This document shows positions 16,548 through 24,689 of a stretch of 58,568 bases of DNA, piece by piece. Origin of the DNA: Rikenellaceae bacterium. GTDB taxonomy: Bacteria; Bacteroidota; Bacteroidia; Bacteroidales; Rikenellaceae. The DNA is taken from contig JAGBFQ010000034.1 of the NCBI GenBank assembly GCA_017936385.1, positions 1-58,568 on the forward strand. Direction: 5' to 3'. The notes below the pieces were generated by a model, which did not search any database, had not been told where the DNA came from, and saw only the letters and a program-made list of their open reading frames with translations. Each line of letters starts with the position of its first letter. Position 1 is the stretch's first letter. The position numbers and the translations under genes are program-made.

Positions 16548-18494
16548 ATGGCATTCAAATTAGATTCCAAAATCCCTGCCGGTGAGTTGGCTCAAAAATG
16601 GAGCAACCACAAGGCGGCCATCAAGGTTGTCAGCCCCGCCAACAAACGCAAGCTCGACATCATCGTAGTCGGAACCGGTCTCGGTGGTGCATCGGCAGCT
16701 GCTTCGCTCGGCGAACTGGGTTATAACGTCAAAATCTTCTGCATCCAAGACTCACCCCGTCGCGCACACTCGATTGCGGCTCACGGTGGTAACAACGCTG
16801 CAAAGAACTATCGTAACGACAACGACTCGGTTTACCGTCTGTTCTACGACACCATCAAAGGTGGTGACTACCGCGCACGTGAGGCCAACGTTTACCGTCT
16901 GGCCGAGGTTTCGAACCTGATTATCGACCAATGCGTGGCTCAAGGTGTTCCTTTCGCTCGCGAGTACGGCGGTCTGTTGGACAACCGTTCGTTCGGTGGT
17001 GCGCAAGTATCGCGTACTTTCTACGCTCGTGGTCAAACCGGTCAACAACTTCTGCTGGGTGCTTACTCGGTACTCAACAAAGAGATTGCCGCAGGTACCG
17101 TTAAAAGCTACCCCCGTCACGAGATGCTGGACGTAGTTGTCGAGGATGGCGAGGCTAAAGGTATCATCGCACGTAACTTGGTAACCGGCGAAATCGAGCG
17201 CCACGGTGCCCACGCCGTAGTTATCGCAACCGGTGGTTATGGTAACGTGTTCTTCCTTTCGACCAACGCTATGGGTTCGAACGGCTCGGCCGCATTCCAA
17301 TGCTACCGCAAAGGTGCAGGTTTTGCAAACCCCTGCTTCACCCAAATTCACCCCACCTGTATCCCCGTTCACGGAACACAACAGAGCAAACTGACCCTGA
17401 TGTCGGAGTCGTTGCGTAACGACGGCCGTATCTGGGTTCCCAAGAAAATCGAGGACGTAGAGGCACTGCGCAAAGGCACCAAGAAACCCAGCGACATCGC
17501 TGAGGCTGACCGCGACTACTACTTGGAGCGTCGCTACCCCGCCTTCGGTAACCTCGTTCCCCGTGACGTTGCATCGCGTGCCGCTAAGGAGCGTTGCGAC
17601 GCTGGCTTCGGTGTTAACGAGACCGGCTTGGCTGTATTCCTTGATTTCAAAACCGCTATCGAGCGCCTGGGTAAAGACATCATCAAACAACGCTACGGCA
17701 ACCTGTTCGACATGTACGAGGAGATTACCGACGTGAACCCCTACGAGGAGCCTATGATGATTTTCCCCGCAGTTCACTACACCATGGGCGGTATCTGGGT
17801 TGACTACAACCTGATGACCACCATCCCCGGTCTGTATGCTATCGGTGAGGCCAACTTCTCGGACCACGGTGCCAACCGTCTGGGTGCTTCGGCTCTGATG
17901 CAAGGTCTGGCCGACGGTTACTTCGTTCTGCCTTACACCATCGGCGACTACCTGTCGAAGAAGATTCAGGCACCGAAGGTTTCGACCGACACCCCCGCAT
18001 TCGACAAAGCCGAGAAAGATGTTAAGGACAAAATCGCCAAACTGCTCTCTATTAAAGGTAAACAAACCGTTGATGACCTGCACAAACGTCTGGGTCACAT
18101 CATGTGGGAGTACGTTGGTATGGCTCGTACCAAAGACGGTCTGGAGAAAGCAATTGTCGAAATCCAAAAACTCCGCAAAGAGTTCTGGGCCGACGTTCGC
18201 ATTCCCGGTGGCGACAAAGAGTTCAACGTCGAGCTGGAGAAAGCACTGCGCTTGGTTGACTTCCTCGAACTTGGAGAGTTGATGGCTCGTGACGCACTGC
18301 TCCGTGAGGAGTCGTGTGGCGGTCACTTCCGTACCGAGCACCAAACCGAAGAGGGCGAGGCAAAACGTGACGACGAGAAGTTCGCATTTGCAGCCGTTTG
18401 GGAGTACAAGGGCGAGGACGCCGAGCCCGAGATGACCAAAGAGGTTCTGGACTACGAGTTCGTTCACCGCGCTCAACGTAACTACAAAGACTAA
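16548..18494 (+). CDS. succinate dehydrogenase/fumarate reductase flavoprotein subunit
   Basis: A 648-aa catalytic subunit. The FAD-binding dinucleotide fold ([20 protein letters not shown], about 35-54), the covalent-FAD His in [15 protein letters not shown], the active-site region [11 protein letters not shown] and the C-terminal [21 protein letters not shown] helix are present. The length fits the B-type enzymes of epsilon-proteobacteria and Bacteroidetes. Codons are highly biased toward translation-optimal ones. Central in the C-A-B operon, 37 bases after the cytochrome gene. Confidence 0.96.
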   Translation: MAFKLDSKIPAGELAQKWSNHKAAIKVVSPANKRKLDIIVVGTGLGGASAAASLGELGYNVKIFCIQDSPRRAHSIAAHGGNNAAKNYRNDNDSVYRLFYDTIKGGDYRAREANVYRLAEVSNLIIDQCVAQGVPFAREYGGLLDNRSFGGAQVSRTFYARGQTGQQLLLGAYSVLNKEIAAGTVKSYPRHEMLDVVVEDGEAKGIIARNLVTGEIERHGAHAVVIATGGYGNVFFLSTNAMGSNGSAAFQCYRKGAGFANPCFTQIHPTCIPVHGTQQSKLTLMSESLRNDGRIWVPKKIEDVEALRKGTKKPSDIAEADRDYYLERRYPAFGNLVPRDVASRAAKERCDAGFGVNETGLAVFLDFKTAIERLGKDIIKQRYGNLFDMYEEITDVNPYEEPMMIFPAVHYTMGGIWVDYNLMTTIPGLYAIGEANFSDHGANRLGASALMQGLADGYFVLPYTIGDYLSKKIQAPKVSTDTPAFDKAEKDVKDKIAKLLSIKGKQTVDDLHKRLGHIMWEYVGMARTKDGLEKAIVEIQKLRKEFWADVRIPGGDKEFNVELEKALRLVDFLELGELMARDALLREESCGGHFRTEHQTEEGEAKRDDEKFAFAAVWEYKGEDAEPEMTKEVLDYEFVHRAQRNYKD

Positions 18495-18526
18495 TTACTG
18501 ACGTTCAACTTTAATAACAGACAACA

Positions 18527-19270
18527 ATGAATTTTACATTAAAGATATGGCGTCAGAAAGACGCTAAAAGCGCGGGTAAGTTCGTGGAATATCCCATTAA
18601 GAACATCTCGCCCGACACTTCGTTCCTCGAAATGCTCGACATCCTGAACAACGAGCTGATTCAAAAGGGTGAGGAGCCCGTGGCATTTGACCACGACTGC
18701 CGTGAGGGTATCTGCGGTATGTGTTCGCTGCACATCAACGGCCACGCACACGGTCCTTCGCAAGCAGTTACCACCTGCCAAATGTACATGCGTAAGTTCA
18801 AAGATGGTGACACCATCACCATTGAGCCTTGGCGTTCGGCAGCGTTCCCCGTGATTCGCGACTTGGTTGTCAACCGTGGTGCTTACGACCAAATCCTGCA
18901 AGCTGGTGGTTTCGTATCGGTACGTACCAACTCGGTGCCTGACGGCAACGCAATTCCTATTCCCAAGGCTGACGCCGACGAGAGTATGGACGCTGCGGCT
19001 TGTATCGGTTGCGGAGCATGCGCTGCGACTTGCAAGAACGGTAGTGCAATGCTGTTTGTGGCTGCTCGCGTATCGAGCCTCGCCAAACTTCCCCAAGGCC
19101 GCGTAGAGGGTGCCCGTCGTGCCAAAGCGATGGTTGCCAAGATGGACGAGCTGGGCTTCGGTAACTGTACCAACACAGGTGCGTGCGAGGCTGAGTGCCC
19201 CAAAGCAATTTCGATTGCTCACATCGCCCGCCTGAACCGCGAGTTCCTGAGCGCGAAACTCAAAGACTAA
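18527..19270 (+). CDS. succinate dehydrogenase/fumarate reductase iron-sulfur subunit
   Basis: A 247-aa subunit. The 2Fe-2S ligands lie in [20 protein letters not shown]. The C-terminal ferredoxin-like domain has [15 protein letters not shown] and [13 protein letters not shown], which supply ligands for the 4Fe-4S and 3Fe-4S clusters. It relays electrons between the flavoprotein and the haem subunit. Third and last gene of the operon, which ends at the hairpin 19302-19335. Confidence 0.96.
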   Translation: MNFTLKIWRQKDAKSAGKFVEYPIKNISPDTSFLEMLDILNNELIQKGEEPVAFDHDCREGICGMCSLHINGHAHGPSQAVTTCQMYMRKFKDGDTITIEPWRSAAFPVIRDLVVNRGAYDQILQAGGFVSVRTNSVPDGNAIPIPKADADESMDAAACIGCGACAATCKNGSAMLFVAARVSSLAKLPQGRVEGARRAKAMVAKMDELGFGNCTNTGACEAECPKAISIAHIARLNREFLSAKLKD

Positions 19271-19301
19271 GGTCGAGAGTTTTGCCCAAGGGCAAAAAGA
19301 T

Positions 19302-19335
19302 GAGGGTGTCCAAACACGTTGGACACCCTCTCTTT
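19302..19335 (+). terminator. sdh/frd operon terminator, GTGTCCAA family
   Basis: GAGGGTGTCCAA (19302-19313) pairs perfectly with TTGGACACCCTC (19319-19330), 5-base loop, then TCTTTT. A small TTTTGCCC/GGGCAAAA hairpin precedes it at 19280-19297. Confidence 0.85.
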
Positions 19336-19354
19336 TATAAAGCCTATCATGCAA

Positions 19355-20245
19355 TTAAGGCAGACTCGCGCGCAACGACTCTCGGTACTCCTTGGGCGAC
19401 AAGCCTGTCACACGCTTGAAATATTTGCCAAATACGGATTGCGACGGAAAGTTCATGCGCGAGGCTATGACCCCCACACTCAACGACGAGGAGGACAACA
19501 ACGCCTTGCACTCCGTTATCACCCAATCGTCGATGCACTCGCCCGCCGTAAGTCCGCTCTCGGCCTTGACAATCATCGACAGATATTTGGGGGTGATTCC
19601 GAGTTGTGCAGCATAGAAACTCACCTCGCGCGAATGGTGACAATGAAGACGCAACAAATCGCAAAAACGCGCATACATACGCTCACCGCGCGACTCCACA
19701 CTCAACGAAATCGCCGAACGCCCGTGCAAATAGCCGTACAACATCGACATCATCAGATGACGCGCACTCTCCAACTTGAAAGGTCGATGTGGCGCGCTAA
19801 CCACATCCGCCAAAAGTCCGAAATAGGTACGCACAACAGCTACTTGCGTCCCAAGTTCCACCACGGGATTGGCCTTTACCAACGCCCCGAGGTTAGGCGA
19901 TTCGTAGCCGCCAAACAGTCTTTCGACAAAACTTTTGGACATTACCGCCGCACGCACACGCATATCATCGCTCACCTCAATGGCCTGATATACGCTGTCG
20001 GCCGCAATCACAATCATAGCTGGCGCCACAGCCACATACTCCGTCATGTCGATACGCAATCGGCTGCGGCCCTCGTCGAGCAGTATCACCGAAGTGACAT
20101 CCACCCGCATAGGCTCTGCGCTCAAAGTAAGGTCGCCGCCACGCTCCACCAGCATAAAATCATCGCCTATACGATGATTGGCAGGCGTCAGTCGGTCGAT
20201 ATGCTGGCGCCATTGGCGATATGGTATATTATCCATGCTACTCAT
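19355..20245 (-). CDS. AraC-family transcriptional regulator
   Basis: A 296-aa protein. The C-terminal about 100 residues hold the two helix-turn-helix motifs of the AraC family (FYAAQLGITPKYLSMIVKAESG, then VGVIASRMNFPSQSVFGKYFKRVTGLSPKEYR). The N-terminal about 190 residues are a cupin-like effector region. The arrangement is that of the one-component Bacteroidetes regulators. Its target is unknown. Its neighbours on both sides are convergent or divergent, so no operon hints are available. Confidence 0.9.
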   Translation of the reverse strand: MSSMDNIPYRQWRQHIDRLTPANHRIGDDFMLVERGGDLTLSAEPMRVDVTSVILLDEGRSRLRIDMTEYVAVAPAMIVIAADSVYQAIEVSDDMRVRAAVMSKSFVERLFGGYESPNLGALVKANPVVELGTQVAVVRTYFGLLADVVSAPHRPFKLESARHLMMSMLYGYLHGRSAISLSVESRGERMYARFCDLLRLHCHHSREVSFYAAQLGITPKYLSMIVKAESGLTAGECIDDWVITECKALLSSSSLSVGVIASRMNFPSQSVFGKYFKRVTGLSPKEYRESLRASLP

Positions 20246-20268
20246 CCCGATTAGTCCATTTTTATTCG

Positions 20269-20276
20269 CAAATATA
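20269..20276 (-). promoter_or_regulatory. -7 element for the AraC-family gene
   Basis: TATATTTG on the minus strand, 23 bases before the ATG at 20245. No clear -33 element. Confidence 0.55.
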
Positions 20277-20350
20277 CCAAATTAAATCTAACTCATAATA
20301 CACTTGCGAATATTTTTGGCGTTTTATGCGATTTTTTTTAAATAAATAAT

Positions 20351-20358
20351 TACCTTTG
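20351..20358 (+). promoter_or_regulatory. -7 element for the 62-aa protein gene
   Basis: TACCTTTG, an exact consensus match 32 bases before the ATG at 20391. Confidence 0.65.
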
Positions 20359-20390
20359 CGGCATAAAACTTCCCAAATATAGCAAAAAAC

Positions 20391-20579
20391 ATGAACGATT
20401 ACAAATTGAAAACTACCAAAATTGAGAAAAAAGTAGTAGACACCTACAAGAAAATCGAGAACGGCGCCGTATCGGGCTACCAAGCTGTGGAGGACGCCGT
20501 AGTCGGAACCTACCAAAAGATTGAGGACAAATTTGTCGAAAAATTTCTCGACAAGAAAGACACCCCCTCGGAAGAGTAG
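20391..20579 (+). CDS. 62-aa amphipathic-helix protein, function unknown
   Basis: A genuine small gene. It has an exact -7 element, an ATG after an A-rich leader, and a perfect 12-bp terminator 22 bases downstream. The protein is hydrophilic and almost wholly helical, built from two similar halves: KKVVDTYKKIENGAVSGYQ and EDAVVGTYQKIEDKFVEKF. It ends in a charged DKKDTPSEE tail. Similar small proteins with VxGYKxIExxFVxxFL-like repeats occur widely in gut bacteria and are uncharacterised. There is no signal peptide. It may be membrane-associated through its amphipathic faces, but this is inference. Confidence 0.85.
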   Translation: MNDYKLKTTKIEKKVVDTYKKIENGAVSGYQAVEDAVVGTYQKIEDKFVEKFLDKKDTPSEE

Positions 20580-20600
20580 TCACGCCTCACACACCAATAA

Positions 20601-20646
20601 CAGTCACCCCCGTCGGAGTATTTCATCCAACGGGGGTGACTGTTTT
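20601..20646 (+). terminator. terminator after the 62-aa protein gene
   Basis: CAGTCACCCCCG (20601-20612) pairs perfectly with CGGGGGTGACTG (20631-20642), then TTTT. It separates this gene from the convergent DUF3127 gene. Confidence 0.9.
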
Positions 20647-20688
20647 CATCAGGCCCGACAGCTACATGTAGCCAAGACACTGAGTCTC

Positions 20689-21060
20689 TTAGAACGGCAG
20701 GTCGTCAACATCGTCAGCCGAGGCGGGCATTGCAGGCTCCTTGAAGGGTGCCTCCTCGACTGTCGGAGCCACAGGTGTAGCAGGTGCCGCAGCCGTCGTG
20801 GGATTGATTCTCCACGCGTTGACATTGGTGTACCAACGACCGTTATACTCTCTCGACTCGATATTGATTGAAATCGAAACCTTGTCGCCCTCGCGCAGAT
20901 TTGCAGCGTCGGCGGCCTTATCACCGAAGAAAGTCACGCACACCTTACGGTTGAACTCTTCGGGCATTTCGACAATAATTTCACGTTTTTGCCACTCTCC
21001 GCGGGCACTTGTACCGCTTTGCACGGGCAGGATTTTGTAGACAAGTCCGTTAATTTCCAT
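20689..21060 (-). CDS. DUF3127 OB-fold protein with an SSB-like acidic tail
   Basis: A 123-aa protein. Residues about 1-85 match DUF3127, a family predicted to have an OB fold like single-stranded DNA-binding protein. A Pro/Ala linker and an acidic tail ending DDVDDLPF follow, which closely resembles the SSB C-terminal tip that recruits repair proteins. I start at the ATG at 21060. A TTG twelve bases upstream would also be in frame but lies almost at the transcription start. A DNA- or RNA-binding role is likely by resemblance, not shown. Confidence 0.85.
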   Translation of the reverse strand: MEINGLVYKILPVQSGTSARGEWQKREIIVEMPEEFNRKVCVTFFGDKAADAANLREGDKVSISINIESREYNGRWYTNVNAWRINPTTAAAPATPVAPTVEEAPFKEPAMPASADDVDDLPF

Positions 21061-21081
21061 TTTTTTGTACAATTAATGGCG

Positions 21082-21089
21082 CAAATATA
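21082..21089 (-). promoter_or_regulatory. -7 element for the DUF3127 gene
   Basis: TATATTTG on the minus strand. Its upstream spacer is the poly-U stretch of the FKBP terminator at 21091-21097, so the terminator and promoter are interlocked. Confidence 0.6.
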
Positions 21090-21090
21090 C

Positions 21091-21125
21091 AAAAAAAGCG
21101 ACGGTTTGACCACACAAACCATCGC
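21091..21125 (-). terminator. FKBP terminator (minus strand)
   Basis: On the minus strand GCGATGGTTTG pairs with the complementary arm (21098-21108) with one G-U pair, followed by seven U (21091-21097). It ends transcripts from the FKBP gene, beyond a C-rich repeat tract. Confidence 0.85.
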
Positions 21126-21135
21126 TTTTTTATTT

Positions 21136-21210
21136 CGGCCCCGGTTCAGCCCCGGTTCAGCCCTAATTCGGCCCCGGTTCAGCCCTAATTCGCCCCCCGG
21201 TTCGGCCCTT
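21136..21210. repeat. C-rich imperfect tandem repeat
   Basis: The octamer CCCGGTTC starts at 21140, 21151, 21173 and 21196, so its period is 11, 22 and 23. Its neighbours GGCC and AGCCCTAATT are also repeated. It lies between the FKBP stop codon and its terminator, thus in the 3' untranslated region. Confidence 0.75.
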
Positions 21211-21220
21211 CGCCGTTGAA

Positions 21221-21886
21221 TTACTTCGCAGGTGCGGGGGTTACGTCCAGCAGCTCAACCTCGAATACCAGAGCGTCGTTAGCCTGGATTTTACCGCGAG
21301 CTTGCGAGCCATAGCCCAAGTGGGGAGGAATCCACAGGTTGATTTTACCACCTTTACCTACGAGTTTCAGACCCTCTTGCCAGCCTTGAACAACTTGGCC
21401 CAAACGGAAACGGATGCTGTCGTTTTGGTCGAATACCACGCCATCTTTAAGAGTACCTTTGTAGTTAACGAACACCTCGTCACCCATCTCCTTAGCCATG
21501 GCGGTGGTGTCACCCATCTCAACGATTTCGTAGAGCAGACCACTCTCGGTAGCCACTACATTTTTGTTCTCAGCAGCAACTTTCTCCAAGAATTTGGTCG
21601 AAGCCTCGAGGTTACGAGCGGGGATACGAACCATGAAGTACTCGTTCAAGAAAGCATAAGCGTCCTCTTTGTTGATTTTCTCCTCGCCTTTCACAGCGTC
21701 AACAATACCTTGTTGAACAACGTTCAAGTTGAGTGTCGAATCGAGGTTACGCAGGTACGAACCCAGGTCTGTACCGAGTGCATAAGCTACCGAGTCCTTC
21801 TCGGTGAAGTTTTTGATGCTTTTGGTGCCGGTGCACGACGAAAGTGCCACAACGGCTACCAAAGCGAACAATGCGATTTTTTTCAT
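21221..21886 (-). CDS. FKBP-type peptidyl-prolyl isomerase lipoprotein
   Basis: A 221-aa protein. The lipobox ALSSC ends at Cys18. An N-terminal helical dimerisation-like domain (about 25-110) is followed by an FKBP domain (about 120-218) with GDEVFVNYKGTLKDGVVFD, VVQGWQEGLKLVGKGGK and IPPHLGYG, which contain the usual binding-pocket residues. The family folds exported proteins in the periplasm. It has an upstream -7 element and is not in an operon with nhaA upstream, since there are over 120 bases and a promoter between. Confidence 0.93.
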   Translation of the reverse strand: MKKIALFALVAVVALSSCTGTKSIKNFTEKDSVAYALGTDLGSYLRNLDSTLNLNVVQQGIVDAVKGEEKINKEDAYAFLNEYFMVRIPARNLEASTKFLEKVAAENKNVVATESGLLYEIVEMGDTTAMAKEMGDEVFVNYKGTLKDGVVFDQNDSIRFRLGQVVQGWQEGLKLVGKGGKINLWIPPHLGYGSQARGKIQANDALVFEVELLDVTPAPAK

Positions 21887-21953
21887 AGTGTTTAGTTTGT
21901 TTGTTGTTTTGTATTTTCGTTTACCTTTCTTCGGCGTGACTGAAAAATCCTCG

Positions 21954-21961
21954 CAAAACTA
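21954..21961 (-). promoter_or_regulatory. -7 element for the FKBP gene
   Basis: TAGTTTTG on the minus strand, with TTCG 19 bases upstream in place of TTTG. The leader is about 60 bases. Confidence 0.5.
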
Positions 21962-22008
21962 ATTAATTTAATTCGAATTACGAACTTTTCACTCCAATAT
22001 TTTCACAT

Positions 22009-23352
22009 TCAACTCTTTTTTTGTCTTTTTTCGGCCTTATCCACCACACTTATGAGTGCCATACCGAGAAGTGACGCAGCCACCGAAGCCATCAATACAG
22101 CCACTTTGCCCTTATCAATCAGCGCGGCATTGCCCTCGAAAGCGAGCGTGTCGATAAAGATGGACATGGTGAAACCGATACCTCCCAGGCAGGCCACGGC
22201 GAACAGCATCTTCCAACTTGCACCCGAAGGTTTCTCGCCCAAGCCGGTCTTGATTGCCAGCCAGCTTGCGCCAAAGATACCCAGCGGTTTACCAAGCAGC
22301 AGACCGAAGAAAACGCCCCATCCCATCGAGGTACTGAAAATATTAAACGCCTCCAGGCCACTGAACTCCACGCCCGCATTTGCCAACGCGAAGATAGGCA
22401 TAATAATGAAGTTGACCCACGGCGAGAGCAGGTGTTCCATACGTTGGGCCATACCCATCGAGTAGTTGGCCGTACGGCGCAGGCCGTGCAGTGCGTGGTA
22501 TTGGTGACCAATACGCGCTTCACGGTCCTCGGAGGTATTGTATGACTCAAACTCATCAATGTACTCTTTATGAAGTTTGAGGAATTGCGCCTTGGAGAAG
22601 TGCGGCTCATAGGGTATCAGCATTGCCATTGCCACACCCGCAATGGTCGCATGCACTCCCGAGTCATAGAAAAAGAACCACATCACAATGGCCGGTATCA
22701 GATAGTAGCGCACCTGATATATGCCACAGCGATTGAACACTCGGAACATAACCATCATCGCAGCGATAATTGCAATGTACGTCCAATTAATAGTTCCGCC
22801 GTAGAACAGCGCAATCACAACAATAGCACCCAAGTCGTCGGCAATAGCAAGCGCCGTCAGAAACACCTTGAGCGACACAGGCACTCGTTTGCCCAACATG
22901 GCCATAATAGCGATGGCAAAGGCGATGTCTGTTGCGGTGGGAATACCCCATCCGATGGCATACTCGGAGTTACGGTTAAAGAGGGTGTAAATCAGCGCCG
23001 GCACAAGCATACCACCCAAAGCCGCCACCACAGGCAGAATAGCCTTTCGCGGCGTGGAGAGCTGTCCCTCCTTGATTTCGTGTTTGATTTCGAGTCCCAC
23101 AACAAAGAAGAACACCACCATCAGTCCGTCGTTGATAAACTTCTCGATGTTGATTGTGAAGTTCCACAGTTTACCGATACCGATACTCAGTTCCGTATTG
23201 AGTATCTGGTGATAGAGGTGTTTGGTTGCGGGCAGGTTGGCCAACAGCATAGCCACGCCCACAAAAAACAGAAGCACCACGCCACTTGCCCACGGATTTC
23301 GCAGGAAGTCACCGACGAGTTTCTTAAATTTCGTTGGTTTCTGATTGCTCAT
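22009..23352 (-). CDS. nhaA: Na+/H+ antiporter NhaA
   Basis: A 447-aa inner-membrane antiporter with about 12 hydrophobic helices. The transport residues are visible: the adjacent Asp pair in FLTALAIADDLGAIVVIALF, the Asp in GIPTATDIAFAIAIMAM and the basic Lys region. The central cytoplasmic insertion (about 265-300) is longer than in E. coli NhaA, as is usual in Bacteroidetes. It exports Na+ in exchange for protons. It lies 42 bases after the ureohydrolase gene on the same strand and may be co-transcribed. A weak TAATTTG at 23358-23364 could give it its own start. Confidence 0.95.
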   Translation of the reverse strand: MSNQKPTKFKKLVGDFLRNPWASGVVLLFFVGVAMLLANLPATKHLYHQILNTELSIGIGKLWNFTINIEKFINDGLMVVFFFVVGLEIKHEIKEGQLSTPRKAILPVVAALGGMLVPALIYTLFNRNSEYAIGWGIPTATDIAFAIAIMAMLGKRVPVSLKVFLTALAIADDLGAIVVIALFYGGTINWTYIAIIAAMMVMFRVFNRCGIYQVRYYLIPAIVMWFFFYDSGVHATIAGVAMAMLIPYEPHFSKAQFLKLHKEYIDEFESYNTSEDREARIGHQYHALHGLRRTANYSMGMAQRMEHLLSPWVNFIIMPIFALANAGVEFSGLEAFNIFSTSMGWGVFFGLLLGKPLGIFGASWLAIKTGLGEKPSGASWKMLFAVACLGGIGFTMSIFIDTLAFEGNAALIDKGKVAVLMASVAASLLGMALISVVDKAEKRQKKS

Positions 23353-23394
23353 AATTACAAATTATAATAGTCGTTGTCGATTGCCTAATTATTG

Positions 23395-24441
23395 TCACTC
23401 ATTCGAGCGAAGAGTCTGTCCGCACAGTTTGAACAGCACACGCGCACCAGTGCTCGCATCAATCGAATTCTCGCCCGCAGGCACCACCTCATTGAGGTCG
23501 AAACCGATGATTCTTCGGCCGTTATCCACCACACGACGCAACAGATACATTGCCTGATTAAACGACAATCCGCCAGCCACGGGTGTTCCGGTGTGAGGGC
23601 AGTTATCGGGCGACAAACCGTCTATATCGAAACTTACATACACTCTCTCGGGCAACTTTTCGACAATCGCGTCGCAGAGCGTTGTCCAATTCTCGCCGCC
23701 AAATTGACGCTCGGCCAACTCCACATCCGAGAACTGCACCACACGCGCACTTGCCTCGGCATAGGCCAACTCATCTTCACAAAAATCGCGCACACCCACC
23801 TGCACAAGTCGGCTCACGTTGGGAATCTCCTCCAACACATTGTACATGATGGAGGCATGCGAGTATTTGAATCCTTCGTAGGCCTTGCGCAGGTCGCAAT
23901 GAGCGTCGATATGCAACACTCCGAACGACTCATAACGCTCGGCCAGCGCCGCGATATATCCCAGCGGAGTGCTATGGTCGCCACCCACAAGACCCACCAA
24001 CTTACCCTGCTCCAACAATTTACGCGTTTGGTCATAGACCTTGCCATTGAGTTCGATACTTCCTGCATTCACACGGTCGAGTCGACGGCGCAACATGAAG
24101 TTCTCCTCGATGTCATCACCATTCTCGAGCGCCTCGATGATTTTCTCGGCATCCTCTCGCAGTGCATTGCTCGACTCTTGAATATCGTAATCGATTTCGG
24201 CCGTGGCGATACCCTTACACCACTGGTCACGCGCATAGGGGTCGTAGAAATCAAGTTGGGTCGAGGCCTCGATGATTGCATCGGGTGCCGACGACGAACC
24301 GCCACCATAGGACGAAGTGACGTCCCACGGGGCCGACACCAACACAAGCTGAGCATCCTCCACCTCAAAGGGCATCCCAAAAAAATTTCCATTGTTCACA
24401 CCCACATCATTGGGGTTATAATCGGCTATTACTTTGGCCAT
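23395..24441 (-). CDS. ureohydrolase family enzyme (agmatinase/arginase/formimidoylglutamase type)
   Basis: A 348-aa dinuclear manganese hydrolase of the arginase superfamily. Metal-binding motifs are GGDHSTPLG, HIDAHCDL and SFDIDGLSP. Substrate is not fixed by these: agmatine, arginine, formimidoylglutamate and proclavaminate enzymes share them. I start at the ATG at 24441 (MAKVIADYN). The alternative ATG at 24534 lies upstream of an exact TACCTTTG element (minus strand 24463-24470) and therefore upstream of the mRNA start. Divergent from the orphan plus-strand hairpin at 24643. Confidence 0.88.
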   Translation of the reverse strand: MAKVIADYNPNDVGVNNGNFFGMPFEVEDAQLVLVSAPWDVTSSYGGGSSSAPDAIIEASTQLDFYDPYARDQWCKGIATAEIDYDIQESSNALREDAEKIIEALENGDDIEENFMLRRRLDRVNAGSIELNGKVYDQTRKLLEQGKLVGLVGGDHSTPLGYIAALAERYESFGVLHIDAHCDLRKAYEGFKYSHASIMYNVLEEIPNVSRLVQVGVRDFCEDELAYAEASARVVQFSDVELAERQFGGENWTTLCDAIVEKLPERVYVSFDIDGLSPDNCPHTGTPVAGGLSFNQAMYLLRRVVDNGRRIIGFDLNEVVPAGENSIDASTGARVLFKLCGQTLRSNE

Positions 24442-24462
24442 AGTCAAAAAGAATTTACCCTG

Positions 24463-24470
24463 CAAAGGTA
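24463..24470 (-). promoter_or_regulatory. -7 element for the ureohydrolase gene
   Basis: TACCTTTG on the minus strand, 21 bases before the ATG at 24441. It decides the start codon. Confidence 0.65.
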
Positions 24471-24642
24471 GTTTATTTTGTGCCTCGATGTGCTCTGGTG
24501 CGTGTTTTTTGTGTTTTTTTTGAAAAAAATTCATCTCTCGGACACAATATTACTCCCGTCGGGGCGTTATAATATCGGATTTCGACAGAGTCGAGAGGCA
24601 CGGTTGAAGTCTTTTTCATAATCAATACATTAAAGTTGGGTT

Positions 24643-24674
24643 CACCCTGCCACGAGTTGGCGGGGTGTTTTTTT
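24643..24674 (+). terminator. orphan plus-strand intrinsic terminator
   Basis: CACCCTGCC (24643-24651) pairs with GGCGGGGTG (24659-24667) with one wobble, followed by seven T. No plus-strand gene lies upstream: both neighbours are on the minus strand. It could end a small RNA transcribed from about 24490. A weak TATTTTG lies at 24474-24480. Confidence 0.7.
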
Positions 24675-24689
24675 GTGTGGTATTCAGTG

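Noticed and set aside
16752-18476. A 574-codon minus-strand frame opposite the flavoprotein gene
   Set aside because: Shadow of the sdhA/frdA-type gene, with no domain or promoter.
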